Shown one piece after another: positions 1 to 9,067 of a DNA stretch of 64,000 nt (within the stretch, counting starts at the first letter, position 1; each line of letters begins with the position of its first letter). The DNA lies in the NCBI RefSeq assembly GCF_014201375.1, contig NZ_JACHDZ010000002.1, forward strand, positions 1-64,000, read 5' to 3'. Below the pieces are notes generated by a model that was given only the letters and a program-made list of their open reading frames with translations, ran no database searches and had not been told where the DNA came from. The position numbers were made by a program, and so were the translations under genes. Origin of the DNA: Tunturiibacter empetritectus. GTDB lineage: Bacteria; Acidobacteriota; Terriglobia; Terriglobales; Acidobacteriaceae.

Positions 1-2295
1 AGAAGGAGCCGGCGATGGAGCTGGAGGCGGTGAGGGTGGGGGAGCCGAGGGCGGTGCCGTAGACCGCGGACTGGCTCTTCCAGGTGATGGTGTAGGAGCC
101 CTTGTTGATGGTGAGCAAGCCGTTGACGGGGGTGAAGGTGTAGTTGGTAGAGGCGAGGGTTCCGAGAGCGGCGGTGATGGGGTAGGAGCCCGCGGCTGAG
201 GGAGCTGTCGGGTTGGTGGTCAGTGAAGGAGCGCCGGTGGTGGCCGTAGCCTGGGTATCTCCGTTGACGAAGCCGGTGATGGTGGCCGCGTAGGTGGGGT
301 CCGCAGTGCCGTAGGGGATGGTGTAGCTGCTGGCCGTGACGGTGAGGTTGGCCTGGGTGACGGTGAGGGTTCCATTGACGTAGGTGACGGTGTAGTTGCC
401 GAGGTTGCTGCCAGCGGCGGTGGGGACGATGTTGTAGGTGCCGACCGGGGAGGCGGTGGTGGCGGTGGTGGTCTCGGAGAAGGTGAAGGTGTCACCGTTC
501 GCGGCGCCGGAGGGGGATGCGGTGAAGGTTGGGTTAGCGGCTCCGTAGACCTTGGTGGCGTTACCGGCGGTGACGGTGAGGGTGCCCTTGGTGATGGTGA
601 GGGTGCCTGGGTTGTAGGTAAAGGAGTAGTTGGTGGAGGCCAGGGTGCCGGTGGCGGCGGTGATGGTGTAGCTGCCGGGGGTGGAAGGTGCTGCGGGAGT
701 GGTGGTCAGCGACGAAGCGCCGGTGGTGGCCGTAGCCTGGGTATCTCCGTTGACGAAGCCGGTGATGGTGGCGGTGTAGGTGGGGTCAGCCGTGCCGTAG
801 GGGATGGTGTAGCTGCTGGCCGTAACGGTGAGGACGGCTTGCGTGACGGTGAGGGTTCCGTTGACGTAGGTGACGGTGTAGTTGCCGAGGTTGCTGCCGG
901 TGGCGGTGGGGACGATGTTGTAGGTGCCGACCGGCGAGGCGGCGGTGGCGGTGGTGGTCTCGGAGAAGGTGAAGGTGTCGCCGTTCACGGCGCCGGTGGC
1001 GGATGCGGAGAAGGTTGGGTTAGCCGTTCCGTAGACCTTGGTGGCGCTGCCTGCGGTGACGGTGAGGGTGCCCTTGGTGATGGTGAAGGTTCCTGGATTG
1101 TAGGCAAAGGAGTAGTTGGTGGAAGCCAGAGTGCCGGGAGCGGCGGTGATGGTGTAGCTGCCGGGGGTGGAAGGTGCTGGGGGAGTGGTGGTGAGCGACG
1201 GGGAGCCGGTGGTGGCCGTAGCCTGGGTGTCTCCGTTGACGAAGCCGGTGATGGTGGCCGCGTAGGTGGGGTCCGCCGTGCCGTAGGGGATGGTGTAGCT
1301 GCTGGCCGTGACGGTGAGGTTGGCCTGGGTGACGGTGAGGGTTCCGTTGACGTAGGTGACGGTGTAGTTGCCGAGGTTGCTGCCAGCGGCGGTGGGGACG
1401 ATGTTGTAGGTGCCGACCGGGGAGGCGGTGGTGGCGGTGGTGGTCTCGGAGAAGGTGAAGGTGTCGCCGTTCACGGCTCCGGTGGCGGATGCGGTGAAGG
1501 CGGGGTTAGCGGCTCCGTAGACCTTCGTGGCGCTGCCTGCGGTGACGGTGAGGGTGCCCTTGGTGATGGTGAGGGTGCCTGGGTTGTAGGTGAAGGAGTA
1601 GTTGGTGGAGGCCAGGGTGCCGGTGGCGGCGGTGATGGGGTAGACGTTCGGAGCGGACGGGGCTGCTGGAGTAGTGGTTAGCGACGGAGCGCCGGTGGTG
1701 GCCGTAGCCTGGGTGTCTCCGTTGACGAAGCCGGTGATGGTAGCGGTGTAGGTGGGGTCCGCCGTGCCGTAGGGGATGGTAAAGCTGCTGGCCGTGACGG
1801 CGAGGGGAGCTTTGGTGACGGTGAGGGTTCCGTTGACGTAGGTGACGGTGTAGTTGCCGAGGTTGCTGCCGGCGGCGGTGGGAACGATGTTGTAGGCACC
1901 GACCGGCGAGGCGGCGGTGGCGGTGGTGGTCTCGGAGAAGGTGAAGGTGTCGCCGTTCATGGCGCCGGTGGCTGACGCGGTGAAGGCGGGGTTAGCGGCT
2001 CCGTAGACTTTGGTGGCGCTGCCGGCGGTAACGGTGAGGGTGCCCTTGTTGATGGTGAGCAAGCCGTTGACGGGGGTGAAGGTGTAGTTGGCGGAGGCGA
2101 GGGTTCCGGTGGCGGCGGTGATGGTGTAGGTGCCGGGGGTGGAAGGTGCTGCGGGAGTGGTGGTCAGCGACGGAGCGCCGGTGGTGGCCGTAGCCTGGGT
2201 ATCTCCGTTGACGAAGCCGGTGATGGTGGCCGCGTAGGTGGGATCCGCTGTGCCGTACGGGATGGTGTAGCTGTTAGCCGTGACGGTGAGAGCAC
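1..2295 (-). repeat. 486-bp tandem repeat array within the giant protein gene
   Basis: The landmark ending in CCGGTGGTGGCCGTAGCC begins at 231, 717, 1203, 1689 and 2175, exactly 486 bp apart each time. Each unit is 162 codons and encodes two MBG-type modules: one with ITGFVNGDTQATATTGAPS, the other with KVYGAANPTFTAS followed by VNGDTFTFSETTT. Units differ by scattered substitutions and keep the reading frame. The array continues past the left edge. Confidence 0.93.
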
Positions 2296-5200
2296 GTTGA
2301 TTGACGACTATTTGAACGGAAGCAGTTGCAGTGGTGTAGTCGGTGGTGTCGGTGGGAGTAAAGGTGACAGTGAGGGTTTGGTTGCCGGCGGGGAGTACAG
2401 TGCCTGCGGCGGGGCTGTAGGAGAAGGTACCTGGGATCGAGCCGGAGACGGTAGCGTTCAACTGGCCCGCGGGGCTTTGGACGAGCGCCGTACCATAAGT
2501 GATGTTGGCCGGGTTTGACCAGTTGATAACTGGGGTGGCTTTCGTGATGGAGAGCGTTCCCGTGGCAAAGGTCAAACTGTAATTCGAGGAGGCGAGAGAA
2601 CCGGTGGCAGCCGTGATTGTGTAGTTATTTACGGTTGTGGGGGTCGCCGGGGTTGTCGTCAGAGAGGGATTGCCGGTGTAGGCCGTTGATGCGGTGTCGC
2701 CGTTGACGTAGCCAGTGACTGTGTAGGTGTAAGGAGGAACTGCCGTCCCGTAGACTGCAGTCTCGTTGTTGGCCGTGAAGAGAAGAGCTTGTTTGGTGAC
2801 GACAAGGTTGACGGTCTTTGTGGCTATCCCGTAGTTCGGATTGGTAGGGGTGAAGACAACGCTGAGCGGAACGGTTCCAACAGCAGGAACGAATCCGGCG
2901 GCCGGAGTGTAAGCGTAGGTGCCTGGCACAACAGTTGGAGTAGAGGATGTGTTGAGCGCCATCGCCACAATTACGACGTTGCGATTGTTCGGGAGCGTGA
3001 TGCTTTGTACGGTCTTCGAGCTATCGAGGGATATCTGATATCCATACAGATCGGCTTGGCCGCCATTTGTGACTCGACCTCCGCTGCCAGTGTTGTAATA
3101 TGCGGTGACCGCAACAGTGGATTCGCCAGGATAACCTGCACTAACTAACCAATCGCTAAGGCTGATATTTGTGGTTGCAGTGGTGCCATCGGTATAGGTA
3201 ATGGTGAAGGGCTGTGCGGTCTGTCCGGGTATGGTCGCCGCACCAATCAGTGACAAGCTAACAAAATTCCCTTGAGGCAGAGCAATCGTTGTGCTCGTGA
3301 CGGCGTCCGGAACATTCGCCGGACCTAGTGAATATGTCTGCCCATTCCAGACAACGGAAGAACCAAGGAGGGTGGCTGAGTAGGCATTTCCACTGTTATC
3401 GAAGCCTCCAGTCGAGAAGGTCGATCCATCGGTCTCAAAGGCGTTGACGCGATAGTAGGATGAGAGCGAAACGGAGGTCGTTCCTGGTGTCGTCTGTGCA
3501 ACTGCGTCAAGTTGTGTCGAACTGAGTGCTGTTCCGTAGGTGATAGGCGCGGGCGTAGGCCAGACGAGCGTTGTGGCGTTCGAGGGATTAACGAGTAGCT
3601 GCACGCTCCCGGAAGCGCCCGTGTAATCTGTCTGGTCAGTGGGAGTAAATGTGGTCGAAAGAGTGTTTGCTCCAGTTGGAAGTACCGTGCCCGAAGCTGG
3701 GTTGTATACCAGCGTGCCTGGCACAGGCGGAGAGACAAGATCCATGGCGAGTATCGAGACATCTCCTGGTCCCTGCCATTTGGGAAGCGTGACGCTCTGA
3801 ACAATTTTTGAGCTGTTGAGCGGAATCTGGTAGCCGTAGACGCATGTCAGGTGACCATCCTGGCCGCCGCTGGAGGTGTTGCGGAACGGGACACATGTTA
3901 CTTCTGTCTCGCCGGGCCAGTTCAACGGATACACCCAGTCACTCAGGCTTTGCGTATAGGTCGAGGTTGTTCCGTCGGTATAAGTGATAATGAATGGGTT
4001 CGCCGCAGTAGTATTGTTGACCATCGCGCCAAGCAGATTAAGGCTGGCGTAGTATCCCGGCGGAAGAGCGATGGTCACCGCCGTTCCTGTGCTACTTAGA
4101 CCGCCGACTGCATCGAGTGCGTTGGTTGGTCCCAATTGATAGGTTATGTTGTTCCAGGTGACGGAAGTTCCCAGCAAATTCGACGAGTAGGCATTACCGC
4201 TTTGGTCAAAGCCACCGCTAAAGCTCCTGCCATTGGTTTGTATACCGTTGATGTTGTAGTACGAGCTCAACGGGACCGGCGTGTAGACGGCCACAGTCGC
4301 GTCCAGTTGTATTCCACTCAATGCCGTCCCGTAAGTGATCGGCGCCGGGGTCGCCCAGCTGACCTGGGGGGTTGCAGGATTTACCACGAGGGTGACGGTG
4401 GCGGTCGTCGTGGCGTAGATTAAGCTATTCAGAAGATTCGGAGTGAAGGTCGCGGTCAGCGTGTAACTGCCTGGTGTCAGGAGCGCGTAAGGAGCGACGC
4501 TGTAGGAGAATGTTCCCCCTACCGTTGATGTTGCGTTGAGCTGTAACGAGGACACCAGGGTGCCGTAGGTAATGGCTGCTGGCGTGGCCCAGGTGATGGG
4601 AGCGGCCAACTTTCCGACCGGGAAATTAATCGCCGAAGAGGTACTAGGTAGAAAATTTGCATCTGAGCCGCCGAGGTTATAGGTCGCAGTGAGGCTATCG
4701 GTACCGGCAGGCAGAGACGTCACGTTCAACGTCGCGATTCCACTGGAAAGCCTGCTTGTGCCGAGAACGATGGCGCCATTCAGGAAGGTAATCAGTTCGT
4801 TGTTGGTGGTGTAGCCGCCTAGCGTGTAGGGGCTGAGCGTGGCAGAGAGTACGACCTGCTGGCCGTAATTGCTGGAAGAGGGATTCGCGCTGAGCAACGT
4901 CGCGGTAGGAATCGGTGTTCCGGTGAGAGACAGGAGATTGGAGGTGCTCTTGCTGAAGTAGGTCTCTCCCGGGTAGACGGCGTCGACTTTGTGCGCTGTT
5001 GCAGCGCCGGCGGGAACGTTTGGCATGTTGAGAGTCGCTGTTGCAGTCTGCGTTATCTGGTCCAGCAGAACGGTCACGTTGTTGCTGCTTTGGACTGGCG
5101 TTGCGATATCCGGAAATCCGTCGCCGTTGAGATCGCCGACAAGCGTCGAGGAGCCGGTTGAACCAACGGTGTAGTTCGCGACAGTCTGGAAAGTGCCATC

Positions 5201-6712
5201 GCCGTTTCCAAGAAGTACGCTTTGGGTTGTGCTGCCCTGATTGACGACAGTCAGGTCTGCGTTTCCATCACCATCGAAATCACCTAAGGCAATGGCGATG
5301 GGATTGGTGCCGACAGTCAGGGTGGAGGTTTTGGTGAAGGCGCCTTTCCCATTCCCAAGAAAGATGCTGATCGTGCCACTTGCGAAATTAGTAATCGCAA
5401 GATCGACGGATCCATCGCCGTTGAAGTCGCCGGCTACGATTCCGGTTGGACCACTCCCAGGGGTGAGCGGGGTTGCCGGAGTAAAGTTGCCTGTGCCGGT
5501 ACCCAGAAGAATGGAGACCGAAGCGGCGGTTCTATTCGTAACTGCAAGATCGGCGTTACCATCCCCGTTGAAGTCGCCCACGACCAGGCTGAAGGGACCG
5601 GTCCCGACGGAAAACGGCGAGAACGTAGCAGCGGTGAACGTGCCGTTGCCATTGTTAAGCAGGATGGTGACCGTGTTGCTGGACTGGTTTGTGATAGCGA
5701 GGTCGGCGTTGCCGTCGTTGTTGAAATCACCTACGGCGACTGCACCTGGGGCGTTTCCTGTGGCGTAAGTTACCTGGGGCTGAAACGTTCCGTTTCCTTT
5801 GCCCATGAAGATGCTTACGGTGTTGCTTCCGGCGTTTGTTACGGCAAGATCCTGAATTCCATCGTTGTTGAAGTCGCCGACCGCAATGCCGGTCGGAGTT
5901 GTGCCGGCTGTGAGCGTGGTTCCTGCGGTGAAGGTTCCGGTTCCTGTGCCCAGCAGAATATTGACCCCGGTTGTGGCGGAGGCGACTGCGATGTCCAGCT
6001 TTCCGTCCTGGTTGAAGTCCCCTAGAGCAGAGCCTCTCGGAGGGGTGCCTGTGCCGCTTGCAGATGCGGCCGCAGTAAACGTCTGCGCCGGGAGTGCAGT
6101 TCCCAAAGGAGCAGTGCCGAAGACGTAGTTGGCGTTTGATGTGTCGACAAAGGAGAGCGCGGCTGTCGGTGCCAGGGTAAAGCCGCCGGTGCCGACGACC
6201 GTAGCCGTGAGGGTGTAGTTGGGGGCGGTCGTCATACCGTTGGTAAGCGTCGTTGCAGTGGAGTAAGTGCCGGTAACGGTGAGAGATTGTGACGCTGAGG
6301 TGCTGGAGGAATATGAAGTTGTTCCGTTGAAGACGGCTGTGTATTTGTGCGTCCCGAGGCCAGGGACGAGACGAAGTATCGCAGTTCCAGTGGAGGTTAG
6401 CTGAGCTGTGCCCAGAATTGCCGAATTTTCGCAGCGAACTGCCGTCGCGTCACAAAAAGTTATCAGACCTGGGGATACAGTGGTCGTACTGGTCGTTACC
6501 GCGGCGGTAAGAGTCACCATCGTTCCACTGGCCACGGCGCCTGAAGAGAGTGTCAGAGTTGTCGTCGTTGCAGCACCCAAAGCAAAGCTCTCAGGCGTGG
6601 AGACGGTTGCCAGGAGAAGCGCCAGCACGGTCAAAACGATGCCTGAGAAAGAACGCACGCCAGACTTTTGAGTTTTTGACCAGTTGTTGTAGTTGGTGCG
6701 GTGTAACGACAT
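1..6712 (-). CDS. Giant secreted Ig/FG-GAP/MBG-repeat protein (3' end beyond window)
   Basis: An open minus-strand frame runs from an ATG at 6712 off the left edge, giving at least 2,237 codons. Domains in order: a hydrophobic export signal (about residues 19-45); a Big_3-type Ig domain (about 45-190); FG-GAP/VCBS propeller repeats (about 195-570) with recurring GDFNNDG..DLAV motifs that bind calcium in the family; another Ig-like module (about 600-700); two copies of a beta-sandwich-like domain of unknown role (about 835-1000 and 1100-1250) sharing a SGNAYS.NLLG and GYQI.L..SK.VQSITLP pattern; then many MBG-type modules (about 1470 onward). The protein is probably exported and extracellular or surface-bound, perhaps an adhesin or matrix component. 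The function is inferred from architecture only. The stop lies outside the window. I checked the frame at several points (about 220, 2165, 4200, 5880 and 6700) rather than codon by codon. Confidence 0.85.
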   Translation of the reverse strand, partial: MSLHRTNYNNWSKTQKSGVRSFSGIVLTVLALLLATVSTPESFALGAATTTTLTLSSGAVASGTMVTLTAAVTTSTTTVSPGLITFCDATAVRCENSAILGTAQLTSTGTAILRLVPGLGTHKYTAVFNGTTSYSSSTSASQSLTVTGTYSTATTLTNGMTTAPNYTLTATVVGTGGFTLAPTAALSFVDTSNANYVFGTAPLGTALPAQTFTAAASASGTGTPPRGSALGDFNQDGKLDIAVASATTGVNILLGTGTGTFTAGTTLTAGTTPTGIAVGDFNNDGIQDLAVTNAGSNTVSIFMGKGNGTFQPQVTYATGNAPGAVAVGDFNNDGNADLAITNQSSNTVTILLNNGNGTFTAATFSPFSVGTGPFSLVVGDFNGDGNADLAVTNRTAASVSILLGTGTGNFTPATPLTPGSGPTGIVAGDFNGDGSVDLAITNFASGTISIFLGNGKGAFTKTSTLTVGTNPIAIALGDFDGDGNADLTVVNQGSTTQSVLLGNGDGTFQTVANYTVGSTGSSTLVGDLNGDGFPDIATPVQSSNNVTVLLDQITQTATATLNMPNVPAGAATAHKVDAVYPGETYFSKSTSNLLSLTGTPIPTATLLSANPSSSNYGQQVVLSATLSPYTLGGYTTNNELITFLNGAIVLGTSRLSSGIATLNVTSLPAGTDSLTATYNLGGSDANFLPSTSSAINFPVGKLAAPITWATPAAITYGTLVSSLQLNATSTVGGTFSYSVAPYALLTPGSYTLTATFTPNLLNSLIYATTTATVTLVVNPATPQVSWATPAPITYGTALSGIQLDATVAVYTPVPLSSYYNINGIQTNGRSFSGGFDQSGNAYSSNLLGTSVTWNNITYQLGPTNALDAVGGLSSTGTAVTIALPPGYYASLNLLGAMVNNTTAANPFIITYTDGTTSTYTQSLSDWVYPLNWPGETEVTCVPFRNTSSGGQDGHLTCVYGYQIPLNSSKIVQSVTLPKWQGPGDVSILAMDLVSPPVPGTLVYNPASGTVLPTGANTLSTTFTPTDQTDYTGASGSVQLLVNPSNATTLVWPTPAPITYGTALSSTQLDAVAQTTPGTTSVSLSSYYRVNAFETDGSTFSTGGFDNSGNAYSATLLGSSVVWNGQTYSLGPANVPDAVTSTTIALPQGNFVSLSLIGAATIPGQTAQPFTITYTDGTTATTNISLSDWLVSAGYPGESTVAVTAYYNTGSGGRVTNGGQADLYGYQISLDSSKTVQSITLPNNRNVVIVAMALNTSSTPTVVPGTYAYTPAAGFVPAVGTVPLSVVFTPTNPNYGIATKTVNLVVTKQALLFTANNETAVYGTAVPPYTYTVTGYVNGDTASTAYTGNPSLTTTPATPTTVNNYTITAATGSLASSNYSLTFATGTLSITKATPVINWSNPANITYGTALVQSPAGQLNATVSGSIPGTFSYSPAAGTVLPAGNQTLTVTFTPTDTTDYTTATASVQIVVNQRALTVTANSYTIPYGTADPTYAATITGFVNGDTQATATTGAPSLTTTPAAPSTPGTYTITAATGTLASANYTFTPVNGLLTINKGTLTVTAGSATKVYGAANPAFTASATGAMNGDTFTFSETTTATAASPVGAYNIVPTAAGSNLGNYTVTYVNGTLTVTKAPLAVTASSFTIPYGTADPTYTATITGFVNGDTQATATTGAPSLTTTPAAPSAPNVYPITAATGTLASTNYSFTYNPGTLTITKGTLTVTAGSATKVYGAANPAFTASATGAVNGDTFTFSETTTATTASPVGTYNIVPTAAGSNLGNYTVTYVNGTLTVTQANLTVTASSYTIPYGTADPTYAATITGFVNGDTQATATTGSPSLTTTPPAPSTPGSYTITAAPGTLASTNYSFAYNPGTFTITKGTLTVTAGSATKVYGTANPTFSASATGAVNGDTFTFSETTTATAASPVGTYNIVPTATGSNLGNYTVTYVNGTLTVTQAVLTVTASSYTIPYGTADPTYTATITGFVNGDTQATATTGASSLTTTPAAPSTPGSYTITAATGTLASTNYSFTYNPGTLTITKGTLTVTAGNATKVYGAANPTFTASPSGAANGDTFTFSETTTATTASPVGTYNIVPTAAGSNLGNYTVTYVNGTLTVTQANLTVTASSYTIPYGTADPTYAATITGFVNGDTQATATTGAPSLTTNPTAPSAAGSYPITAALGTLASTNYTFTPVNGLLTINKGSYTITWKSQSAVYGTALGSPTLTASSSIAGSF

Positions 6713-7297
6713 GCTTATCTCCGAGACGACTAGTGACGTGAGAAGAAGTTTCCAGGCAGACGGGTGCGCCTTACGCAGAAGCTCCGGTGGTTGGTGGCCA
6801 CTTTCGTCTTCTGCGCTGCTTTTCTGCTAACGACTTCTTGAGGCGAGAACTATGCTGGTACTGCTAAAAGCCCGAAGAGACCCAAGAACTTTCGTGCCGC
6901 TCTTATCAGGCCTGCATGTTCGCCGATAGAGAATGGAACCGCATAAGAGAGTTAATGGCCTCCGTTACTCCTCACTAGAATCACTTAGCCGAGGCTTCTC
7001 ATCCATAGTCCAAAGGTGGCAGCATAAACTTCGCGAAATGCAGGGCTTTTTACCCAACAGGTGGAAATATTTTTATGGACTGACCCAGAAGTGTCAGAGG
7101 CGCGGAGTGAGAGGTGAGTTCGTTGGACTGCCGAGTGCCGTCGGGGCCCGAGTGATCCGGCGCAGGACGGCCAATGGGGAAACCGTGCACTTTGGTTGAA
7201 TATGCCCTGACAAATCCTGCATCGAAGAGAGGTCGAACGGTGCCTCGTCATCCGTCAGGATAGGGAAAAGGGGTCACGACAGAGAAAGGGGATCCAA
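6713..7297. other. Intergenic region between divergent genes
   Basis: This is the 585-bp shared upstream region of the giant repeat protein (minus) and the malic enzyme (plus). No convincing gene or RNA was found. On the minus strand, the 140 bases before the start are rich in short inverted repeats (for example GTGGCCAC near 6800), so a structured leader is possible but matches no riboswitch I recognise. An AGAAAGGGGA ribosome site lies just before the malic enzyme ATG. Confidence 0.6.
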
Positions 7298-9013
7298 ATG
7301 AACTCACCCTCCGCAGTAGAAAGCTTTACGAATGCCGCAGTCGTGGAGACCAGGCTCTCCGGTTATGACCTGTTGCTCCACCCAGGACTAAACAAAGGGA
7401 CAGCGTTTACCGAGGAGGAGCGAGATGCCTTCGCGCTCCATGGATTGCTGCCACCGCATGTCGGGACGCTGGAGGATCAGCTGGAACGCCGTATGAAGGG
7501 TTTTGACAATCAGACGAACAGCTTTGAAAGATACAACTTCATGCGGGACCTGCAGGACTCGAATGAGACCCTGTTCTATGCGCTGATCACCCGGAACGTC
7601 GAGAAGTTTCTGCCGATTGTGTACACCCCGGCGGTGGGTGAAGGCTGTCAACGCTTCAGCGAGACATGGATTAAACCGCGTGGCCTCTTTATCAGCTATC
7701 CCAACAAAGACCGAATAGACCAGATGCTTGCCGACTCCCGTTACGACAGGGTGCGATGCATTGTGGTGAGTGATGGCGAAAGGATTCTCGGTCTGGGCGA
7801 TCAGGGAGCAGGTGGGATGGGGATTCCGATCGGAAAGATGGCTTTGTATACAGCCTTGGCCGGGGTTCCTCCGGAGCACTGCCTGCCGGTGCTTCTCGAT
7901 GTCGGGACCGATAACGAGGAGCGTCTGAAGGATCCGATCTATATTGGCTGGCGCAGCAAGCGTGTACGGGGCCAGGAATATGACGACTTTGTGGAGGCCT
8001 TTGTGTCTGCGGTAAAGCGCCGCTGGCCGCATATTCTTCTGCAATGGGAGGACTTTGCCGGTTCGAACGCAAGCCGCCTGCTGGAACGGTATCGCGACCA
8101 GCTTTGCACGTTTAATGATGACATTCAGGGAACGGCGGCTGTAGCGACTGCCACCGTTTTAGGAGCGGTCACGGCGACGGGTATACCGATGAAGGAGCAG
8201 AGGATCGGCTTCTTTGGTTTTGGCTCCGCTGGAATTGGTATTGCCAATTTGCTTCTCGCCGCCATGAAAGAGGACGGGTTGAGCGACGAGGAAGCTCACA
8301 GGCAGTTTTATGCCGTCGACCGCTATGGGTTGATCCTTGAAGGCCAGACGGATCTTCGGCCAGACCAGGCGCGCTATACGAAGAAGAAGTCCGATCTGAA
8401 GGAGTGGGTGCTTTCCAACTCGGAGCAGGTTTCGCTTGAGGATGTGGTCCGGAACGCGAAGCTGACTGTCCTTATCGGAGTCTCGAGCCAGGCGGGCGCA
8501 TTTACTGAGGAGATTGTGCGCGAGATGGCGAAGCACACAGATCGTCCGGCTATCTTTCCCTTGTCGAACCCCACCTCCAAGAGCGAAGCTGCTCCCGCGG
8601 ACCTTATGAGATGGACGAATGGCCGCGCCCTGATCGGCACGGGTAGTCCATTTCCTCCGGCTATGATCGATGGCAAGGCTGTGGAGTTCGCGCAGACGAA
8701 CAACTCCTATATCTTTCCGGGTCTTGCCCTGGGGATTCTTACGTCAAGGGCGAAGAGGGTCTCGGATTCGATGATCATGGCTGCCGCACAGGCTCTTGCG
8801 GCACTTTCTCCGACGCAGAAGAACAAAGAAGCATCTCTGCTGCCGCCTATCGCCGATTCTCGCCAGGTCGGGCTGAAGGTGGCGGACGCCGTTGGGAAGC
8901 AGGCGGTCGCAGAAGGCGTCGCAGGCGTACCCGATGAGACGTCTTTTGAGAAAGAACTCCGTAGCTATATATGGGAGCCGGTCTATGTGCCGTATGTCCG
9001 GTTAGGCGATTAG
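7298..9013 (+). CDS. maeA: NAD-dependent malic enzyme
   Basis: Cytoplasmic oxidative decarboxylation of malate to pyruvate. The 571-residue length matches the long bacterial and mitochondrial-type malic enzymes. Visible family residues: the YTPAVG motif with the catalytic-type Tyr109; the GLGDQGAGGMGIPIGK segment ending in catalytic-type Lys180; metal ligands Glu251-Asp252 and Asp275 in NDDIQGTA; and a Rossmann loop GFGSAGIGIA (about 307-316). The start is an ATG with AGAAAGGGGA about 7 bases upstream. fumC follows 54 bp later on the same strand, so the two probably form a fumarate-malate-pyruvate operon. NAD rather than NADP preference is a family inference. Confidence 0.95.
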   Translation: MNSPSAVESFTNAAVVETRLSGYDLLLHPGLNKGTAFTEEERDAFALHGLLPPHVGTLEDQLERRMKGFDNQTNSFERYNFMRDLQDSNETLFYALITRNVEKFLPIVYTPAVGEGCQRFSETWIKPRGLFISYPNKDRIDQMLADSRYDRVRCIVVSDGERILGLGDQGAGGMGIPIGKMALYTALAGVPPEHCLPVLLDVGTDNEERLKDPIYIGWRSKRVRGQEYDDFVEAFVSAVKRRWPHILLQWEDFAGSNASRLLERYRDQLCTFNDDIQGTAAVATATVLGAVTATGIPMKEQRIGFFGFGSAGIGIANLLLAAMKEDGLSDEEAHRQFYAVDRYGLILEGQTDLRPDQARYTKKKSDLKEWVLSNSEQVSLEDVVRNAKLTVLIGVSSQAGAFTEEIVREMAKHTDRPAIFPLSNPTSKSEAAPADLMRWTNGRALIGTGSPFPPAMIDGKAVEFAQTNNSYIFPGLALGILTSRAKRVSDSMIMAAAQALAALSPTQKNKEASLLPPIADSRQVGLKVADAVGKQAVAEGVAGVPDETSFEKELRSYIWEPVYVPYVRLGD

Positions 9014-9067
9014 CGAATCTGACCGTCACCCTTGGCTGTTTGATCTTAGCTGAACGTGAGGTGATCT

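Noticed and set aside
839..1681. Long plus-strand open frame rich in Gly, Val and Asp
   Set aside because: It is antisense to the MBG repeat array; the repetitive GC-rich coding strand keeps the opposite frame open.
1..2295. Possible CRISPR array
   Set aside because: The repeats are 486 bp, contiguous and in frame with a protein; no spacers or cas genes.
6713..6850. Possible riboswitch in the leader of the giant protein
   Set aside because: Compared by eye with the c-di-GMP-I motif; no match to its conserved core. Only generic inverted repeats are visible.
6933..7199. 88-aa plus-strand frame before the malic enzyme
   Set aside because: No ribosome site, no family features and an unlikely composition.
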